Source of the DNA: Halothiobacillus sp.
GTDB taxonomy: Bacteria; Pseudomonadota; Gammaproteobacteria; Halothiobacillales; Halothiobacillaceae
Reading direction: 5' to 3'
DNA: 40,226 nt
Assembly: GCA_024636015.1 (NCBI GenBank)
Contig: JAGXHU010000019.1
Span: 1-40,226, forward strand
Position 1 is the stretch's first letter; each line of letters starts with the position of its first letter. This document shows positions 1-8,712 of the stretch, in pieces. The position numbers were made by a program, and so were the translations under genes. Below the pieces are notes generated by a model. The model was not told where the DNA came from. It saw nothing but the letters and a program-made list of their open reading frames with translations, and did no database searches.

Positions 1-335
1 GCATACCTTATGGCTATATTCATCCGGCTGAAGGCAACGATCAGTTTGGACTATTCCCTATTGGTGACCAGATGGCGGTCATCCCATCATTTTGTGGCGA
101 TGGAATTGCTATTGCGCTGCATACGGCTTTTTTGGCGACAGATATTAATACGTTTGATTATATCATAACTGCGCAGCACGAATTGCAGCTACAAATGCGG
201 CGTGCTAGTCAGATGGCTCGTATCATGACTGGCAGCCTGACATGTGAACTGGCTTTTATAACCTGTCGGGTAAGACCTTCTCTGCTCGCTACATTGATAA
301 ACAAGACAAGGGTGCTATATTCCGGACTAAAGTGA
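1..335 (+). CDS. FAD-dependent monooxygenase/oxidoreductase, C-terminal part (5' end outside window)
   Basis: The open frame runs in from the left edge (codons start at base 3) to TGA at 333-335. It contains GDQMAVIPSFCGDGIAIALH, which matches the second FAD-contacting motif (GD-x-A-x-x-x-P-x-x-G-x-G-x-x-x-A) of the geranylgeranyl-reductase/p-hydroxybenzoate-hydroxylase-like flavoprotein family. It is followed by a helical tail ending in a basic TRVLYSGLK. In this family such enzymes often sit near type III polyketide synthase or isoprenoid genes, but the upstream context is not visible. The substrate cannot be deduced. The N-terminal Rossmann motif lies outside the window, so whether the gene is intact is unknown. 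Confidence 0.6.
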   Translation, partial: IPYGYIHPAEGNDQFGLFPIGDQMAVIPSFCGDGIAIALHTAFLATDINTFDYIITAQHELQLQMRRASQMARIMTGSLTCELAFITCRVRPSLLATLINKTRVLYSGLK

Positions 336-399
336 GCTATTACGTCTGAAAAACTGAATCGACCCTGGGCGACTCAGCACCGCCACCCAGTTAAAGTTT

Positions 400-416
400 C
401 GGAGTCAATAACTCCG
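400..416. other. Short hairpin in the 336-600 gene-free stretch
   Basis: CGGAGT and ACTCCG form a 6-bp stem around a 5-nt loop, 64 bases after the flavoprotein stop. No T-run follows, so it is a poor intrinsic terminator. Nothing else was recognised between 336 and 600 except the ribosome binding site of the next gene. Confidence 0.25.
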
Positions 417-600
417 CTACGTGTGGTGACGCACAGATAGTGGTAGGCAGAAAATATAAACCTGGAACAGGTGTGTCAGAACGCGATATTAGTACGACCT
501 TCATGCCAAATCACAGAAAATAGAAGCGATTCCGAAACAACCCGGCTGTTAAGTCTCGAATTACATCAGTCTCTTTCGATGCACATAAAGGAGAAAGATC

Positions 601-1125
601 ATGAGCCCTTACCGCCACCACGTATCGGGATTTTTTGCCCACCGCGCAGAAGCCGAAAGCGCGCTTTCCAGTCTTGTCGAGCGCGGGGTACCTAATGAGC
701 GGCTGCAGATATTCGATAACACATCGGTTTTACCTGTCTCTGGGGCCCAAGCGAAAAGCGATGAGGTGCTGACGAACGTGCTCGTAGACGGCGCGATCGG
801 CACAGCGGTGGGTGTTGGCATCGGCGCATTAGGGGAGGTGGCACTGGTGGCGGCGAGTGTAAGTCTGTTCATCGCCAGCCCCCTGATCGCTCCCATCGTG
901 ATGATGGGTTGGGGTGCCAGTATCGGCGGCCTCATCGGCGCAGCGTCCGGCGTTTCGGCCGCGGCCGGAAAGAAGGAAGGCCGACTTGCGGATCTTGTCC
1001 GCGATGCAATTTCGAGCGGCCAGGTCGTGCTGGTGGCTGAAAGTCGAACGGAGCAGGAGACGGCGATCGCTCGGGAAGTCATTCAGGCTTCGGTCGGCGA
1101 TTATAATGACGTCAGCACAGCTTGA
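601..1125 (+). CDS. Glycine/alanine-rich membrane protein, general-stress (GSP17M-like) type
   Basis: 174 residues. The start is fixed by a strong ribosome binding site (AAGGAGA, about 7 bases before the ATG). The N-terminus (residues 5-40: a histidine-rich start, then phenylalanine and alternating small residues) resembles the ferredoxin-like region of general-stress 17M-type proteins, which begins with a V-x-G-x-F-x-x-x-x-x-A-E-x-A pattern. Residues 65-125 form a long glycine/alanine-rich hydrophobic stretch that probably makes a two-segment membrane hairpin. The C-terminus is charged and ends in an alpha/beta-looking segment (QVVLVAES). Such proteins are often induced by osmotic or oxidative stress in other bacteria. 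The role here is inferred from family resemblance only. It stands alone, with the next gene on the opposite strand. Confidence 0.55.
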   Translation: MSPYRHHVSGFFAHRAEAESALSSLVERGVPNERLQIFDNTSVLPVSGAQAKSDEVLTNVLVDGAIGTAVGVGIGALGEVALVAASVSLFIASPLIAPIVMMGWGASIGGLIGAASGVSAAAGKKEGRLADLVRDAISSGQVVLVAESRTEQETAIAREVIQASVGDYNDVSTA

Positions 1126-1368
1126 TCCTTCGTCCGGGCCATGGCGAGTTGCAACGCGCTGGCTCCATTCTCGCCGTCCCTTCTGCCTAGGGCTTTTAAG
1201 GGTACCTGCATGGACTTATGCCCGGTAATGGCCGCAACCGCCATCACATTCAAGTCTCCTCGTTAAAACAGCCGTGAAGTGGCCTCAGACACAGATTTTG
1301 GCCGGTCCCTGCTGAAAAAACTGCGCGCTACCACCCTGTTCTGAGGCTGGTTAGAGGCCAAGTGCCGT

Positions 1369-1537
1369 TCATGGAAGTTTCAGGAATCTGAAATAGAAGG
1401 CGGCGAATACCAGAACGATTACTAATATTTACTGTCAGCCGTTCCCATAAGCAGTTATTGAAGAATAAGACATCGATCGAAACAATTACGGCTACCATCA
1501 AGACTACGTAGAGTGCGGTGGTTCTCTGTCGCTCCAT
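1369..1537 (-). pseudogene. Small single-TM membrane protein gene with apparent +1 frameshift
   Basis: Reading from ATG 1537, the frame encodes MERQRTTALYVVLMVAVIVS and then reaches WERLTVNI: a basic N-terminus, a hydrophobic segment and a short loop. In that frame the following residues are arginine-rich and unlike a membrane protein. One nucleotide further on, in the +1 frame, the DNA encodes VIVLVFAAFYFRFLKLP and then TGA at 1371-1369, which is a plausible second transmembrane helix with a basic end. The split of hydrophobic coding potential between two frames at about 1428-1432 indicates a one-base indel in what was a gene of about 55 codons. A sequencing error or programmed shift cannot be excluded. 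No name is assigned. Confidence 0.5.
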
Positions 1538-1663
1538 GTCAGTCTCCGTTTAAGTTTTGGGCGCCCCTCGGTGCCTCATGCCGAAGCTTCGCAACTGGAA
1601 ATGGAAAGGATGGGGTACCCATGATCCGGAGTTGTTTTCACGAGTCTTGAAAGGTGTTGGCAA

Positions 1664-2305
1664 ATGCGAAAGTTGATCAAAATAATCAGGGACAATTCAC
1701 TTTCTATCGTCCTATTCACGCTATTCGCCATCTGCATTTCCGCGCAAAGTTTTGCCGGGTGGCGGGTGCAAAATGAAAATTTGGCGGCGCACGGGCAGGC
1801 ATCTCTCGGGTATTGGCATTATTTGTCTACCGGTACTTTTTGGGAGGGGCTTGCTTCCAACTGGCAGGCTGCTGTCCTGCAGCTTGGTTCACTGATCGTG
1901 TTGAGCAGCTTTCTCTATCAGCGCGGCGCGCCACATTCCCTCGATCCGCGCAAACCGAAAAACAAACAAAAGCAGCGAGAAAAAACCTGGCCCCTCACAT
2001 GGATATACAGCAATTCGCTGTCACTTACGTTTCTGTTGCTGTTTGTGCTTTCGTTTGTACTGCATGCACTCTCAGGCGCAAGTGCATACAACGAAGAACG
2101 CTCGCTCACGGGCCGGTCACCGATCTCCATCATGGCATTTCTGTTTTCGGCCAAATTCTGGTCGATAACCCTGCAAACATGGCAAGCGGAATATCTGGTG
2201 ATTGCGCTCTATGTCGTACTAACCATCTTTCTGCGCCAGGAGAATTCACCGGAATCAAAGCCGGTCAAAGCGCGCGACGAAACGACCGGTGAGGCGAATA
2301 AGTAA
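1664..2305 (+). CDS. DUF6766-type integral membrane protein
   Basis: 213 residues with about four hydrophobic helices: roughly 12-32, 66-86, 120-140 and 175-197. Between the second and third helix is a lysine/arginine-rich cytoplasmic loop. Family-like features are the early SAQSFAGW, the WQAEYLVIALYVVLTIFLRQ segment near the end and a charged tail with ESKPVKARDE. Proteins of this type are found beside general-stress genes in soil and aquatic bacteria; their function is unknown. An AAGG about 10 bases before the ATG supports the start. Its neighbours (stress-type membrane protein, small broken membrane gene) suggest a small accessory stress module, which is an inference from proximity. Confidence 0.55.
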   Translation: MRKLIKIIRDNSLSIVLFTLFAICISAQSFAGWRVQNENLAAHGQASLGYWHYLSTGTFWEGLASNWQAAVLQLGSLIVLSSFLYQRGAPHSLDPRKPKNKQKQREKTWPLTWIYSNSLSLTFLLLFVLSFVLHALSGASAYNEERSLTGRSPISIMAFLFSAKFWSITLQTWQAEYLVIALYVVLTIFLRQENSPESKPVKARDETTGEANK

Positions 2306-2912
2306 ACGAACTCTGTAGTGGTCAAGTATTTTCAGACACAGCGATAGGCTGTTTTACTGTAAGCGTCCAGCGTGTAAGGGTAATCGCCTCCTATCAGCAA
2401 AATCAATAGGGTCAGAGTCATTGATTCCATCTATAAAATGATAATTAGAAGGCAGGGCAAAATTGACGGGATGAGGTAGATCGAGGATAGGGGGCTCAGT
2501 GATGCGGACGACCGTAGAAAGCGCGGGTCGAATTAACCGTTGCCTGTCCTCAGTTAGGGAGGAGGGAAATTTTGCTTAATTTTACGCTGCCCCCAATGGC
2601 TTTTCAAACTGAAGCTCGCAGTAAATGATGGATATGGTCGTGCTTGCGATCATTATCGGTTACTTGATCATTAGCCTGACTGTAATACGGGTGGCGTTTT
2701 GTTGTGCTGACGGCCTCGAATAGCGGCGACAGGTTGTCGCCGCCTACTTGCTTCAATGATGCTGTGGCGATCTTCCCGATTTGGCCGAGGCCATACCATG
2801 ATGGTTCGGATACCTCTTCCACTGTCGGTTGATGGTCGGGGTGGATTGGCCGGTATCGCTCCCGGTTGTGCCTGTTTTTTCGTTCGCGCGGTACGAAAAA
2901 GCGCCCGGCAAA
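2306..2912. other. Gene-free stretch, possible mobile-element debris
   Basis: There is no convincing gene between the DUF6766 gene and the alaC promoter. Short frames on both strands overlap each other and lack ribosome binding sites or family features. At 2317-2345 a GTAGTGGTCAAGTATTTTC-like segment, and at 2410-2425 a GGGTCAGAGTCATTG segment, resemble sequences I associate with insertion-sequence or REP-transposase flanks. No inverted partner or transposase fragment was seen, so this is only a weak impression. Confidence 0.25.
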
Positions 2913-2941
2913 TTGACACTGGCAGGGCGGCTATTTATTGT
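2913..2941 (+). promoter_or_regulatory. Sigma-70 promoter for alaC-hom
   Basis: A perfect -35 box TTGACA (2913-2918) is followed by a 17-base spacer and TATTGT (2936-2941, 4 of 6 consensus bases). The predicted transcript would start near 2948, about 73 bases before the alaC start codon. Its position inside the upstream extension of the open frame argues that translation starts at 3021 and not further upstream. Confidence 0.5.
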
Positions 2942-3020
2942 TACCGGTTCAATCAGTCTCAGGTTCGCTTATCCGGACCCGCTCATATTTTTTCAGCCCT
3001 ATCAGACTTGCAGGATCATC

Positions 3021-4247
3021 GTGAACGACCATTTCGCCCGTATCAAACGCTTGCCGCCGTATGTATTTAATATTATTGGTGAATTGAAGGCGAAGGCGCG
3101 CGCGGATGGGGAAGACATTATCGACTTCGGTATGGGCAATCCCGATCAGCCGACGCCGCCGCACATTGTCGAAAAGCTGGTGGAAGCGGCGCGGCGTGGT
3201 GATACCCATCGCTATTCCCAGTCGAAGGGTATTCCCCGTCTGCGCCGTGCGATCGCCCACTGGTACAAGACCCGCTATGACGTGGATATCGATCCTGAAA
3301 AGGAAGCGATCGTTACGATTGGTTCCAAGGAAGGTTTGGGCCACTTGGCGATGGCGACCATGTCGGCGGGCGATACGGTGCTGGTGCCGAACCCGGCCTA
3401 TCCGATTCACCCGTATGGCAGTGTGATCGCGGATGCCGATATTCGTCATGTGCGTCTGACCCCCGGTGTGGATTTCTTTGAGGAGCTGGATCGGGCGATC
3501 AAGGAAACCTGGCCCAAGCCGAAGATGCTGATTCTGAACTTCCCGGCCAACCCGACGACGCAATGCGTCGAACTGGATTTTTTCGAGAAGGTCGTGGCGA
3601 TTTGTCGAGAAGCCGAAATCTGGATCGTGCATGACCTGGCCTACGCCGACATCGTGTTCGATGGCTATGTTGCGCCCTCGATCATGCAGGTGCCGGGCGC
3701 CAAGGACATTGCGGTAGAATTCTTCACCCTGTCCAAGAGCTACAATATGCCGGGCTGGCGCGTCGGGTTCATGGTGGGTAACCCCACGCTCGTCAACGCG
3801 CTGGCGCGCATCAAATCGTACTTCGACTATGGCACGTTCACCCCGATTCAGGTGGCGGCCATTCTGGCGCTTGAAGGGGATCAGACCTGCGTGCAGGAAA
3901 TTTGCGATATGTATCGCAAACGTCGGGATGTTTTGTGCGAGGGTCTGAATTCCAGTGGCTGGTTCGTGGAGCCGCCCAAGGCAACGATGTTTGTCTGGGC
4001 GAAGATTCCCGAGCCATTTGCGCATATGAAGTCTTTGGAGTTCACGAAACTGCTGCTGGCCGAGGCCAAGGTTGCCGTATCGCCGGGTGTGGGTTTCGGG
4101 GATTATGGCGATGATTACGTTCGGTTTTCACTCATTGAGAATGAACACCGCACACGTCAGGCCATTCGGGGTATTAAGGCCATGTTCCGCAAGGAGGAGT
4201 TGAAGCGCTCTGGTGCCAGTGGTGCTCAACCGGGGATTCAGGCATGA
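3021..4247 (+). CDS. alaC: Alanine transaminase (AlaC-like, class I/II aminotransferase)
   Basis: 408 residues from GTG 3021, matching the roughly 410-residue AlaC family. The frame stays open upstream to 2829, but that stretch has no family similarity and contains the promoter; AGGA lies about 8 bases before the GTG. The PLP fold type I features are present: the N-terminal [12 protein letters not shown] and [12 protein letters not shown] substrate-binding region, [11 protein letters not shown], and the Schiff-base lysine K239 in [15 protein letters not shown], with the carboxylate-binding arginine in [12 protein letters not shown]. AlaC transfers amino groups between alanine/pyruvate and glutamate/2-oxoglutarate in the cytoplasm. 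Its stop overlaps the hom start by 4 bases, so the two are translationally coupled. This alaC-hom pairing is common in beta- and gammaproteobacteria. Confidence 0.9.
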   Translation: MNDHFARIKRLPPYVFNIIGELKAKARADGEDIIDFGMGNPDQPTPPHIVEKLVEAARRGDTHRYSQSKGIPRLRRAIAHWYKTRYDVDIDPEKEAIVTIGSKEGLGHLAMATMSAGDTVLVPNPAYPIHPYGSVIADADIRHVRLTPGVDFFEELDRAIKETWPKPKMLILNFPANPTTQCVELDFFEKVVAICREAEIWIVHDLAYADIVFDGYVAPSIMQVPGAKDIAVEFFTLSKSYNMPGWRVGFMVGNPTLVNALARIKSYFDYGTFTPIQVAAILALEGDQTCVQEICDMYRKRRDVLCEGLNSSGWFVEPPKATMFVWAKIPEPFAHMKSLEFTKLLLAEAKVAVSPGVGFGDYGDDYVRFSLIENEHRTRQAIRGIKAMFRKEELKRSGASGAQPGIQA

Positions 4248-5599
4248 CGTTGGTTGTTGGGAATGCCTTGGTGCCTGTGGCTGGTTTGCCACCGGTACGC
4301 GTCGGTTTGCTGGGTTTGGGGACGGTTGGTGGTGGCGTCGTCAATGTTTTGACGAGAAATGCCGAGGATCTGGCGCGCCGGGCGGGTCGACGGATTGAAG
4401 TCATTCATGCCTCGACTCGAAATCTTGCCGCGCCCCGGATTTGTCCGCTGGACGGTTTGCTTTTGACGACCAACCCGATGGAAGTGGTTGAAAACCCGGA
4501 TGTCGACGTGGTGATCGAACTGATGGGTGGGATGGAGCCAGCGGGGCAGCTGATTCGCCGGGCGTTGGCGCTGGGTAAACCGGTGATTACCGCCAACAAG
4601 GCGCTGATCGCGCATGAGGGCAATGAACTGTTTGAACTGGCTCATGCCAATGGGACGGTTGTCGCGTTCGAGGCCGCCGTGGCCGGTGGAATCCCGATCA
4701 TCAAGGCGATCCGTGAGGGCTTGTCCGGTAACCGCATCGAATGGCTGGCTGGGATTATCAATGGGACGGGCAACTTCATTCTGACGGCCATGCGGGACGA
4801 AGGACGCACATTTGCGGACGTTCTGACCGAGGCCCAGATTCTCGGCTATGCCGAGGCAGACCCGACCTTCGATGTTGAAGGTATCGATGCGGCGCATAAA
4901 CTGACGATTCTGGCCGCCATCGCGTTCGGCATGCCGTTGAAATTCGATTCCGTTTACACCGAAGGCATTAGCCAGCTGCAAACAGAAGATGTGCGTTATG
5001 CGCGTGAATTCGGTTATCAAATCAAGCATTTGGGCATCGCTCGACGTCACGATACGGGGGTGGAACTGCGCGTGCATCCGACCCTGATCCCGGAACGACG
5101 CTTGTTGGCGAATGTTGATGGGGTGAAGAATGCCGTGCTGGTTTGGGGGGATGCAGTCGGTCCTACCCTGTATTACGGCGCAGGCGCTGGGGCGGAGCCG
5201 ACGGCATCTGCGGTCGTTGCCGACCTCGTTGATGTTGTGCGGACATTGACTGCAGACCCCACGCACCGTGTGCCGCATCTGGCGGTTGTGCCGGATCAGA
5301 TCACTGATTTGCCCATCCTGCCAATGGATGCCGTGGAAACCGGTTATTACCTGCGTCTGACCGTGCAGGATCAGCCGGGTGTGCTGGCAAACATTGCCCG
5401 AATTCTCGCAAATCACGGCATCAACATTGAGGCCATGATTCAGAAGGAGGCGAGCCCCGAGACGGCGCATCTGCCGATTGTGCTGATGACGCATCCGTTG
5501 CGCGAAGCCACGATGAATGCGGCCATTCAGGCGCTGGAGGCATTGGATACGGTTTGTGCGCCTGTCGTACGCCTGCGTGTCGAATCCCTGGCGGGCTAA
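4244..5599 (+). CDS. hom: Homoserine dehydrogenase
   Basis: 451 residues. It reduces aspartate semialdehyde to homoserine with NAD(P)H, the branch point toward threonine and methionine. The N-terminal nucleotide-binding motif [13 protein letters not shown] lies at residues 23-35, [13 protein letters not shown] holds the conserved catalytic-region lysine, and [13 protein letters not shown] and [13 protein letters not shown] are family signatures. A C-terminal ACT domain (about 365-445, starting [20 protein letters not shown]) suggests feedback inhibition by threonine, as in monofunctional bacterial Hom. ATG 4244 overlaps the alaC stop (ATGA). The N-terminus is about 15 residues longer than in many relatives. 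A terminator follows about 85 bases after the stop; thrC is not adjacent. Confidence 0.95.
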   Translation: MTLVVGNALVPVAGLPPVRVGLLGLGTVGGGVVNVLTRNAEDLARRAGRRIEVIHASTRNLAAPRICPLDGLLLTTNPMEVVENPDVDVVIELMGGMEPAGQLIRRALALGKPVITANKALIAHEGNELFELAHANGTVVAFEAAVAGGIPIIKAIREGLSGNRIEWLAGIINGTGNFILTAMRDEGRTFADVLTEAQILGYAEADPTFDVEGIDAAHKLTILAAIAFGMPLKFDSVYTEGISQLQTEDVRYAREFGYQIKHLGIARRHDTGVELRVHPTLIPERRLLANVDGVKNAVLVWGDAVGPTLYYGAGAGAEPTASAVVADLVDVVRTLTADPTHRVPHLAVVPDQITDLPILPMDAVETGYYLRLTVQDQPGVLANIARILANHGINIEAMIQKEASPETAHLPIVLMTHPLREATMNAAIQALEALDTVCAPVVRLRVESLAG

Positions 5600-5683
5600 T
5601 CCTTGGGTTGAACCGGGGCCATATGCAGGCTGGATCGTTGATGGTATCGATCCGATGAAGACCTGAGCAGATGAAGCGATAAG

Positions 5684-5706
5684 CGCGGGTTCAACCCGCG
5701 TTTTTT
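5684..5706 (+). terminator. Intrinsic terminator after hom
   Basis: CGCGGG, a 5-base loop (TTCAA) and CCCGCG are followed directly by six T residues. It ends the alaC-hom transcript. Confidence 0.85.
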
Positions 5707-5760
5707 ATTGACGCTTTATGCCTGGATCGGATTTTTTCTCCTCGGTTTTGTAAATTCCCA

Positions 5761-5769
5761 TGTGGATAA
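5761..5769 (-). promoter_or_regulatory. Perfect isolated DnaA box
   Basis: TGTGGATAA, the complement of TTATCCACA, lies 153 bases before the diguanylate cyclase start, in the gene-free stretch 5600-5921. A single perfect 9-mer may be chance or a DnaA-responsive promoter element. Apart from this and the hom terminator, I see no other feature in the stretch. Confidence 0.3.
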
Positions 5770-5921
5770 TTTGAGGATGGGTAAGATCAAAGAATGCCGT
5801 TCTGGCAGTCTTTGACGGGTTTTAACTCCGCTTCTTCGAACCAATTCCGAGCCCTTGCGCCTCAAGATGGCATGACTCCTGCATTTGCATTGGCGAGTCA
5901 CCCGTTGTTAAGAGGCAAACC

Positions 5922-6857
5922 ATGGCCGCGTATAGAACCACCATCCTTGATTCGTTCAGCGACCCGCAAGGGTATCGTTTGCCGTTTTCTGTCATGCCAA
6001 ATGGGGTTTCACGCTTGCCGGCAGAGTCCACTCGACTTGATCATGAGTTGCTGATGGCGGCACAGCGATGTATGGATCCGATGAGCCTGCTTAACGAGTT
6101 GCTGGATCGCGTTCGCGACTTGCTCCCCATATCCGGTTTTGCCTGGCACCAGGATCACGAAGAAGTTCGGACATCGGAGTTCCCGTCTGCTGAAGAGGCA
6201 GTGGTGGCATCGCATTCGATTGATCTCCGCCAGGATGATGTACGCCTGGGGCGCCTGTGGGTGTCGGCAAGCCGGCCTATTGAGGCTGATGAGCTGGCGT
6301 GGTTGCAGCATCTCGCTCAGGCCATTGCATACCCGTTACGCAATACCTGCCTGTACCAACGTGCATTGATCGAAGCGCAGCAGGATCCCTTGACGTGTCT
6401 CAAGAACCGGCGTGCCTTCGATATGGAATTGGCGCGAGAGCAGGCCCGATTCGTGCGCTATGGCATCAAGTCCAGCCTTGTGATCTTCGACCTAAATGGT
6501 TTCAAGGCGATAAACGATACCTGGGGGCATGACATTGGTGATCGTTTGTTATCGTTGTTTGCCACGGGGTTGCAGCAGATGTTGCGCGAAACGGATCATG
6601 CTTACCGATTTGGTGGGGATGAGTTTTCCGCCATCCTGCCCGCGACGAATCTTTATGGTGCCAAAATAATGGCGAATCGACTGGTGGATTGGCTGAACAA
6701 CCATCCCCTTGAGTTGCCTTCCGGTGAGAAAGTGCGCATTCGCACATCCTATGGCATGGCCGAAACAGACAGCCGCGAACAGGACCAGGACTGGTTTCGT
6801 CGTGCGGATCAGGCCTTGTATCAGGCAAAGCGGTGCCAGAAGCTCATTGCCGTTTGA
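5922..6857 (+). CDS. Diguanylate cyclase with GAF-like N-terminal region
   Basis: 311 residues. The C-terminal half (about 145-305) is a GGDEF domain: DPLTCLKNRRAFD, IFDLNGFKAINDTWGHDIGD (metal- and GTP-contacting region) and the active-site FGGDEF with GGDEF at 231-235. An RxxD product-inhibition site (RETD, 222-225) sits exactly five residues before it. It should therefore make cyclic di-GMP from two GTP and be feedback-inhibited. The first 140 residues lack a membrane segment and look like a degenerate GAF sensor (about 30-135), so the enzyme is probably cytoplasmic. AAGAGG precedes the ATG. It lies just upstream of fliL and co-directional with it, which fits a role in motility control, though a separate promoter cannot be excluded. 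Confidence 0.85.
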   Translation: MAAYRTTILDSFSDPQGYRLPFSVMPNGVSRLPAESTRLDHELLMAAQRCMDPMSLLNELLDRVRDLLPISGFAWHQDHEEVRTSEFPSAEEAVVASHSIDLRQDDVRLGRLWVSASRPIEADELAWLQHLAQAIAYPLRNTCLYQRALIEAQQDPLTCLKNRRAFDMELAREQARFVRYGIKSSLVIFDLNGFKAINDTWGHDIGDRLLSLFATGLQQMLRETDHAYRFGGDEFSAILPATNLYGAKIMANRLVDWLNNHPLELPSGEKVRIRTSYGMAETDSREQDQDWFRRADQALYQAKRCQKLIAV

Positions 6858-7045
6858 CGATATCGGGCATGTGTTCAGGTCGAATATCTCTTGCGTACCC
6901 ATCTGGGCATGGTGAAACGTTCAGGGTCCGGTTAAGCTTGGCCCCTTGTACGATAAGCGGGTGGTTGGAGTAGGGGTGTCCTGCGGGCAGACTCCGATTA
7001 AACTTCGGCCAGTTGGTTATGATTTTATCTTGATGGAGCATAGGC

Positions 7046-7636
7046 ATGGCAAAGGCAGAAGCAGCTGCGGAATCGGCAGAACCGGTTGCAAAAAAAAGCG
7101 GCAGCAAACTTTTAGTGATTCTGATGATCGCGATCATCGTCTTATTGTTGGGGGTGGTTGGTATTGGTGCCTGGATGCTGCTCAAAAAGCCAGCGGCCGA
7201 GAGCCCCGCAGCCGGTGCGGCCGAGACTCATCAACCGGATGCACAAGGCGCGAAGGATGATCACGCTGCAAAAGACGGTAAGGGGGACAAGTCTTCCGCT
7301 GATGCCCACAAGGGGCCGCCAATTACGATCTCACTTGACCAGCCGATTACGGTAAATCTCTCTGAACCCAATGATGCGAAATTATTGCAGGTTCAACTCG
7401 ATTTGATTACCTATGATTCGAAGCTGGGCGAAGAGGTCAAGGCGAACCGGGCCGAGATTATCAACGATATTATGCTGGTTCTGAGCGATGTGAACGCGGC
7501 CAAGTTGCGGACGCGGGACGGTAAAGAAGCCCTGCAAAAGCAGATCAAGGATGAAATCAACAAGATCCTTGAGAAGCGTACGGGGAAAAAGGGTGCCATT
7601 GACGATGTTTATTTCACTAAGCTGTTGATGCAGTAG
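7046..7636 (+). CDS. fliL: Flagellar basal-body-associated protein FliL
   Basis: 196 residues: a short cytoplasmic lead with alanine/lysine, one transmembrane helix (about 22-45), a low-complexity Ala/Pro/His/Lys linker (about 50-95) and a conserved periplasmic stomatin-like domain. The domain holds the typical LLQVQLDLITYDSKL and a C-terminal VYFTKLLMQ. FliL surrounds the stator units and supports torque and swarming. It is the first gene of the flagellar block; GGAG lies about 10 bases before the ATG. The interval from 6858 to 7045 was searched for a sigma-54 (GG-N10-GC) or sigma-28 site and none was convincing, so the promoter is not identified. Confidence 0.92.
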   Translation: MAKAEAAAESAEPVAKKSGSKLLVILMIAIIVLLLGVVGIGAWMLLKKPAAESPAAGAAETHQPDAQGAKDDHAAKDGKGDKSSADAHKGPPITISLDQPITVNLSEPNDAKLLQVQLDLITYDSKLGEEVKANRAEIINDIMLVLSDVNAAKLRTRDGKEALQKQIKDEINKILEKRTGKKGAIDDVYFTKLLMQ

Positions 7637-7645
7637 GAGCGAGAT

Positions 7646-8695
7646 GTGAGTGTCGCGGATATTCTTTCTCAGGATGAAATCGATGCCTTGTTGAATGGTG
7701 TCGATGAAGGCGATGTTGCCACTGAGCAGGGTGTGGGCGACAAAAAAGTTGCGCGTGCCTACGATCTCACGACCCAGGAGCGTATCGTTCGGGGACGATT
7801 GCCGACCCTGGAAATGCTCAATGAGCGTTTCGCCCGTAATCTCCGAATTCGCCTAGTATCCATGCTGCGCCGCACGGTGGATATTTCCATCGAAGGCGTA
7901 CGGATGATGAAGTACGCTGAATACTCCCATGCCCTCTATGTGCCCACGTCGTTGACCCTGGTTCATGTCCGCCCCCTTAAGGGCGTGGGGATGTTCATGA
8001 TGGAGTCCCAGCTGGTTTTCAAGCTGGTTGACAATTTTTTTGGCGGCTTCGGTATGCATGCCAAGATCGAAGGTCGTGACTTCACACCGACCGAATTGCG
8101 CGTTATTACGCGCATTCTTGAACAGGCGATCGACGAAGTGCAGCGGTCCTGGGCTCCGGTTTATCCGGTCAGCTTTCAGACGGTAAGCCATGAAATGAAC
8201 CCGCAATTGGCCAATATCGTGTCGGGCACCGAGGTGGTGGTGGTCAACAGTTTCCACATCGAGGTCGAAGGTGGGGGCGGCAAGTTCGACCTGGTTCTGC
8301 CGTACTCCATGATTGAACCGATTCGCGATCTGCTGGATGGCGGCATGCATGGCGATCGACTCGAAGTGGATGAGCGCTGGACCAGTGCACTTAAACGGGA
8401 ACTGGGTCTGGCTGATATTGAGTTGTCTGCCAGCTTGGGCGACGCTCGTATGATGCTGTCGGATATCGCAAATATGGCAGTCGGCCAAATCATCCCCTTT
8501 GAAATGCCGGACAAGGTGGTGTTGAGTTCTGAGGGCTTGCCCCTGTACCAAGGCAAACTCGGAGTACATCGGGGCAACAAGGCAATCCAGATCGAATCAC
8601 CGATGAAAGAGCGCCTTGAACGGACCGTACACCCAAATGAGATTCTTCGCGCCAACGCCCTGATGAAGGACGTTGACGATACTGCGAACCATTGA
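7646..8695 (+). CDS. fliM: Flagellar motor switch protein FliM
   Basis: 349 residues from GTG 7646, preceded by TAGGAG. FliM is the middle C-ring protein that receives phospho-CheY. The N-terminal CheY-binding peptide is clear: ILSQDEIDALLNGV at residues 6-19, followed by an acidic linker. The central CheC-like domain includes the FliG-contact GVGMFMMES (residues about 112-120), and the C-terminal SpoA domain (about 265-335) binds FliN. It lies 9 bases after fliL and overlaps the fliN region. All parts needed for switching appear intact. Confidence 0.96.
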   Translation: MSVADILSQDEIDALLNGVDEGDVATEQGVGDKKVARAYDLTTQERIVRGRLPTLEMLNERFARNLRIRLVSMLRRTVDISIEGVRMMKYAEYSHALYVPTSLTLVHVRPLKGVGMFMMESQLVFKLVDNFFGGFGMHAKIEGRDFTPTELRVITRILEQAIDEVQRSWAPVYPVSFQTVSHEMNPQLANIVSGTEVVVVNSFHIEVEGGGGKFDLVLPYSMIEPIRDLLDGGMHGDRLEVDERWTSALKRELGLADIELSASLGDARMMLSDIANMAVGQIIPFEMPDKVVLSSEGLPLYQGKLGVHRGNKAIQIESPMKERLERTVHPNEILRANALMKDVDDTANH

Positions 8696-8712
8696 TCGAA
8701 AAAGGCAGAGTG

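Noticed and set aside
2949..4025. Long open frame (358 codons) on the minus strand inside alaC
   Set aside because: It mirrors the real aminotransferase gene; the product is rich in His, Arg and Gln with no family features, as expected from antisense of a GC-biased gene.
4238..5494. 418-codon minus-strand frame opposite hom
   Set aside because: Antisense artefact with low-complexity, His/Arg/Asn-rich translation; hom is unambiguous.
6858..7045. Sigma-54 or sigma-28 promoter before fliL
   Set aside because: No GG-N10-GC element and no TAAA-N15-GCCGATAA match; the nearest candidate (TTGGCCCCTTGTA) has wrong spacing.
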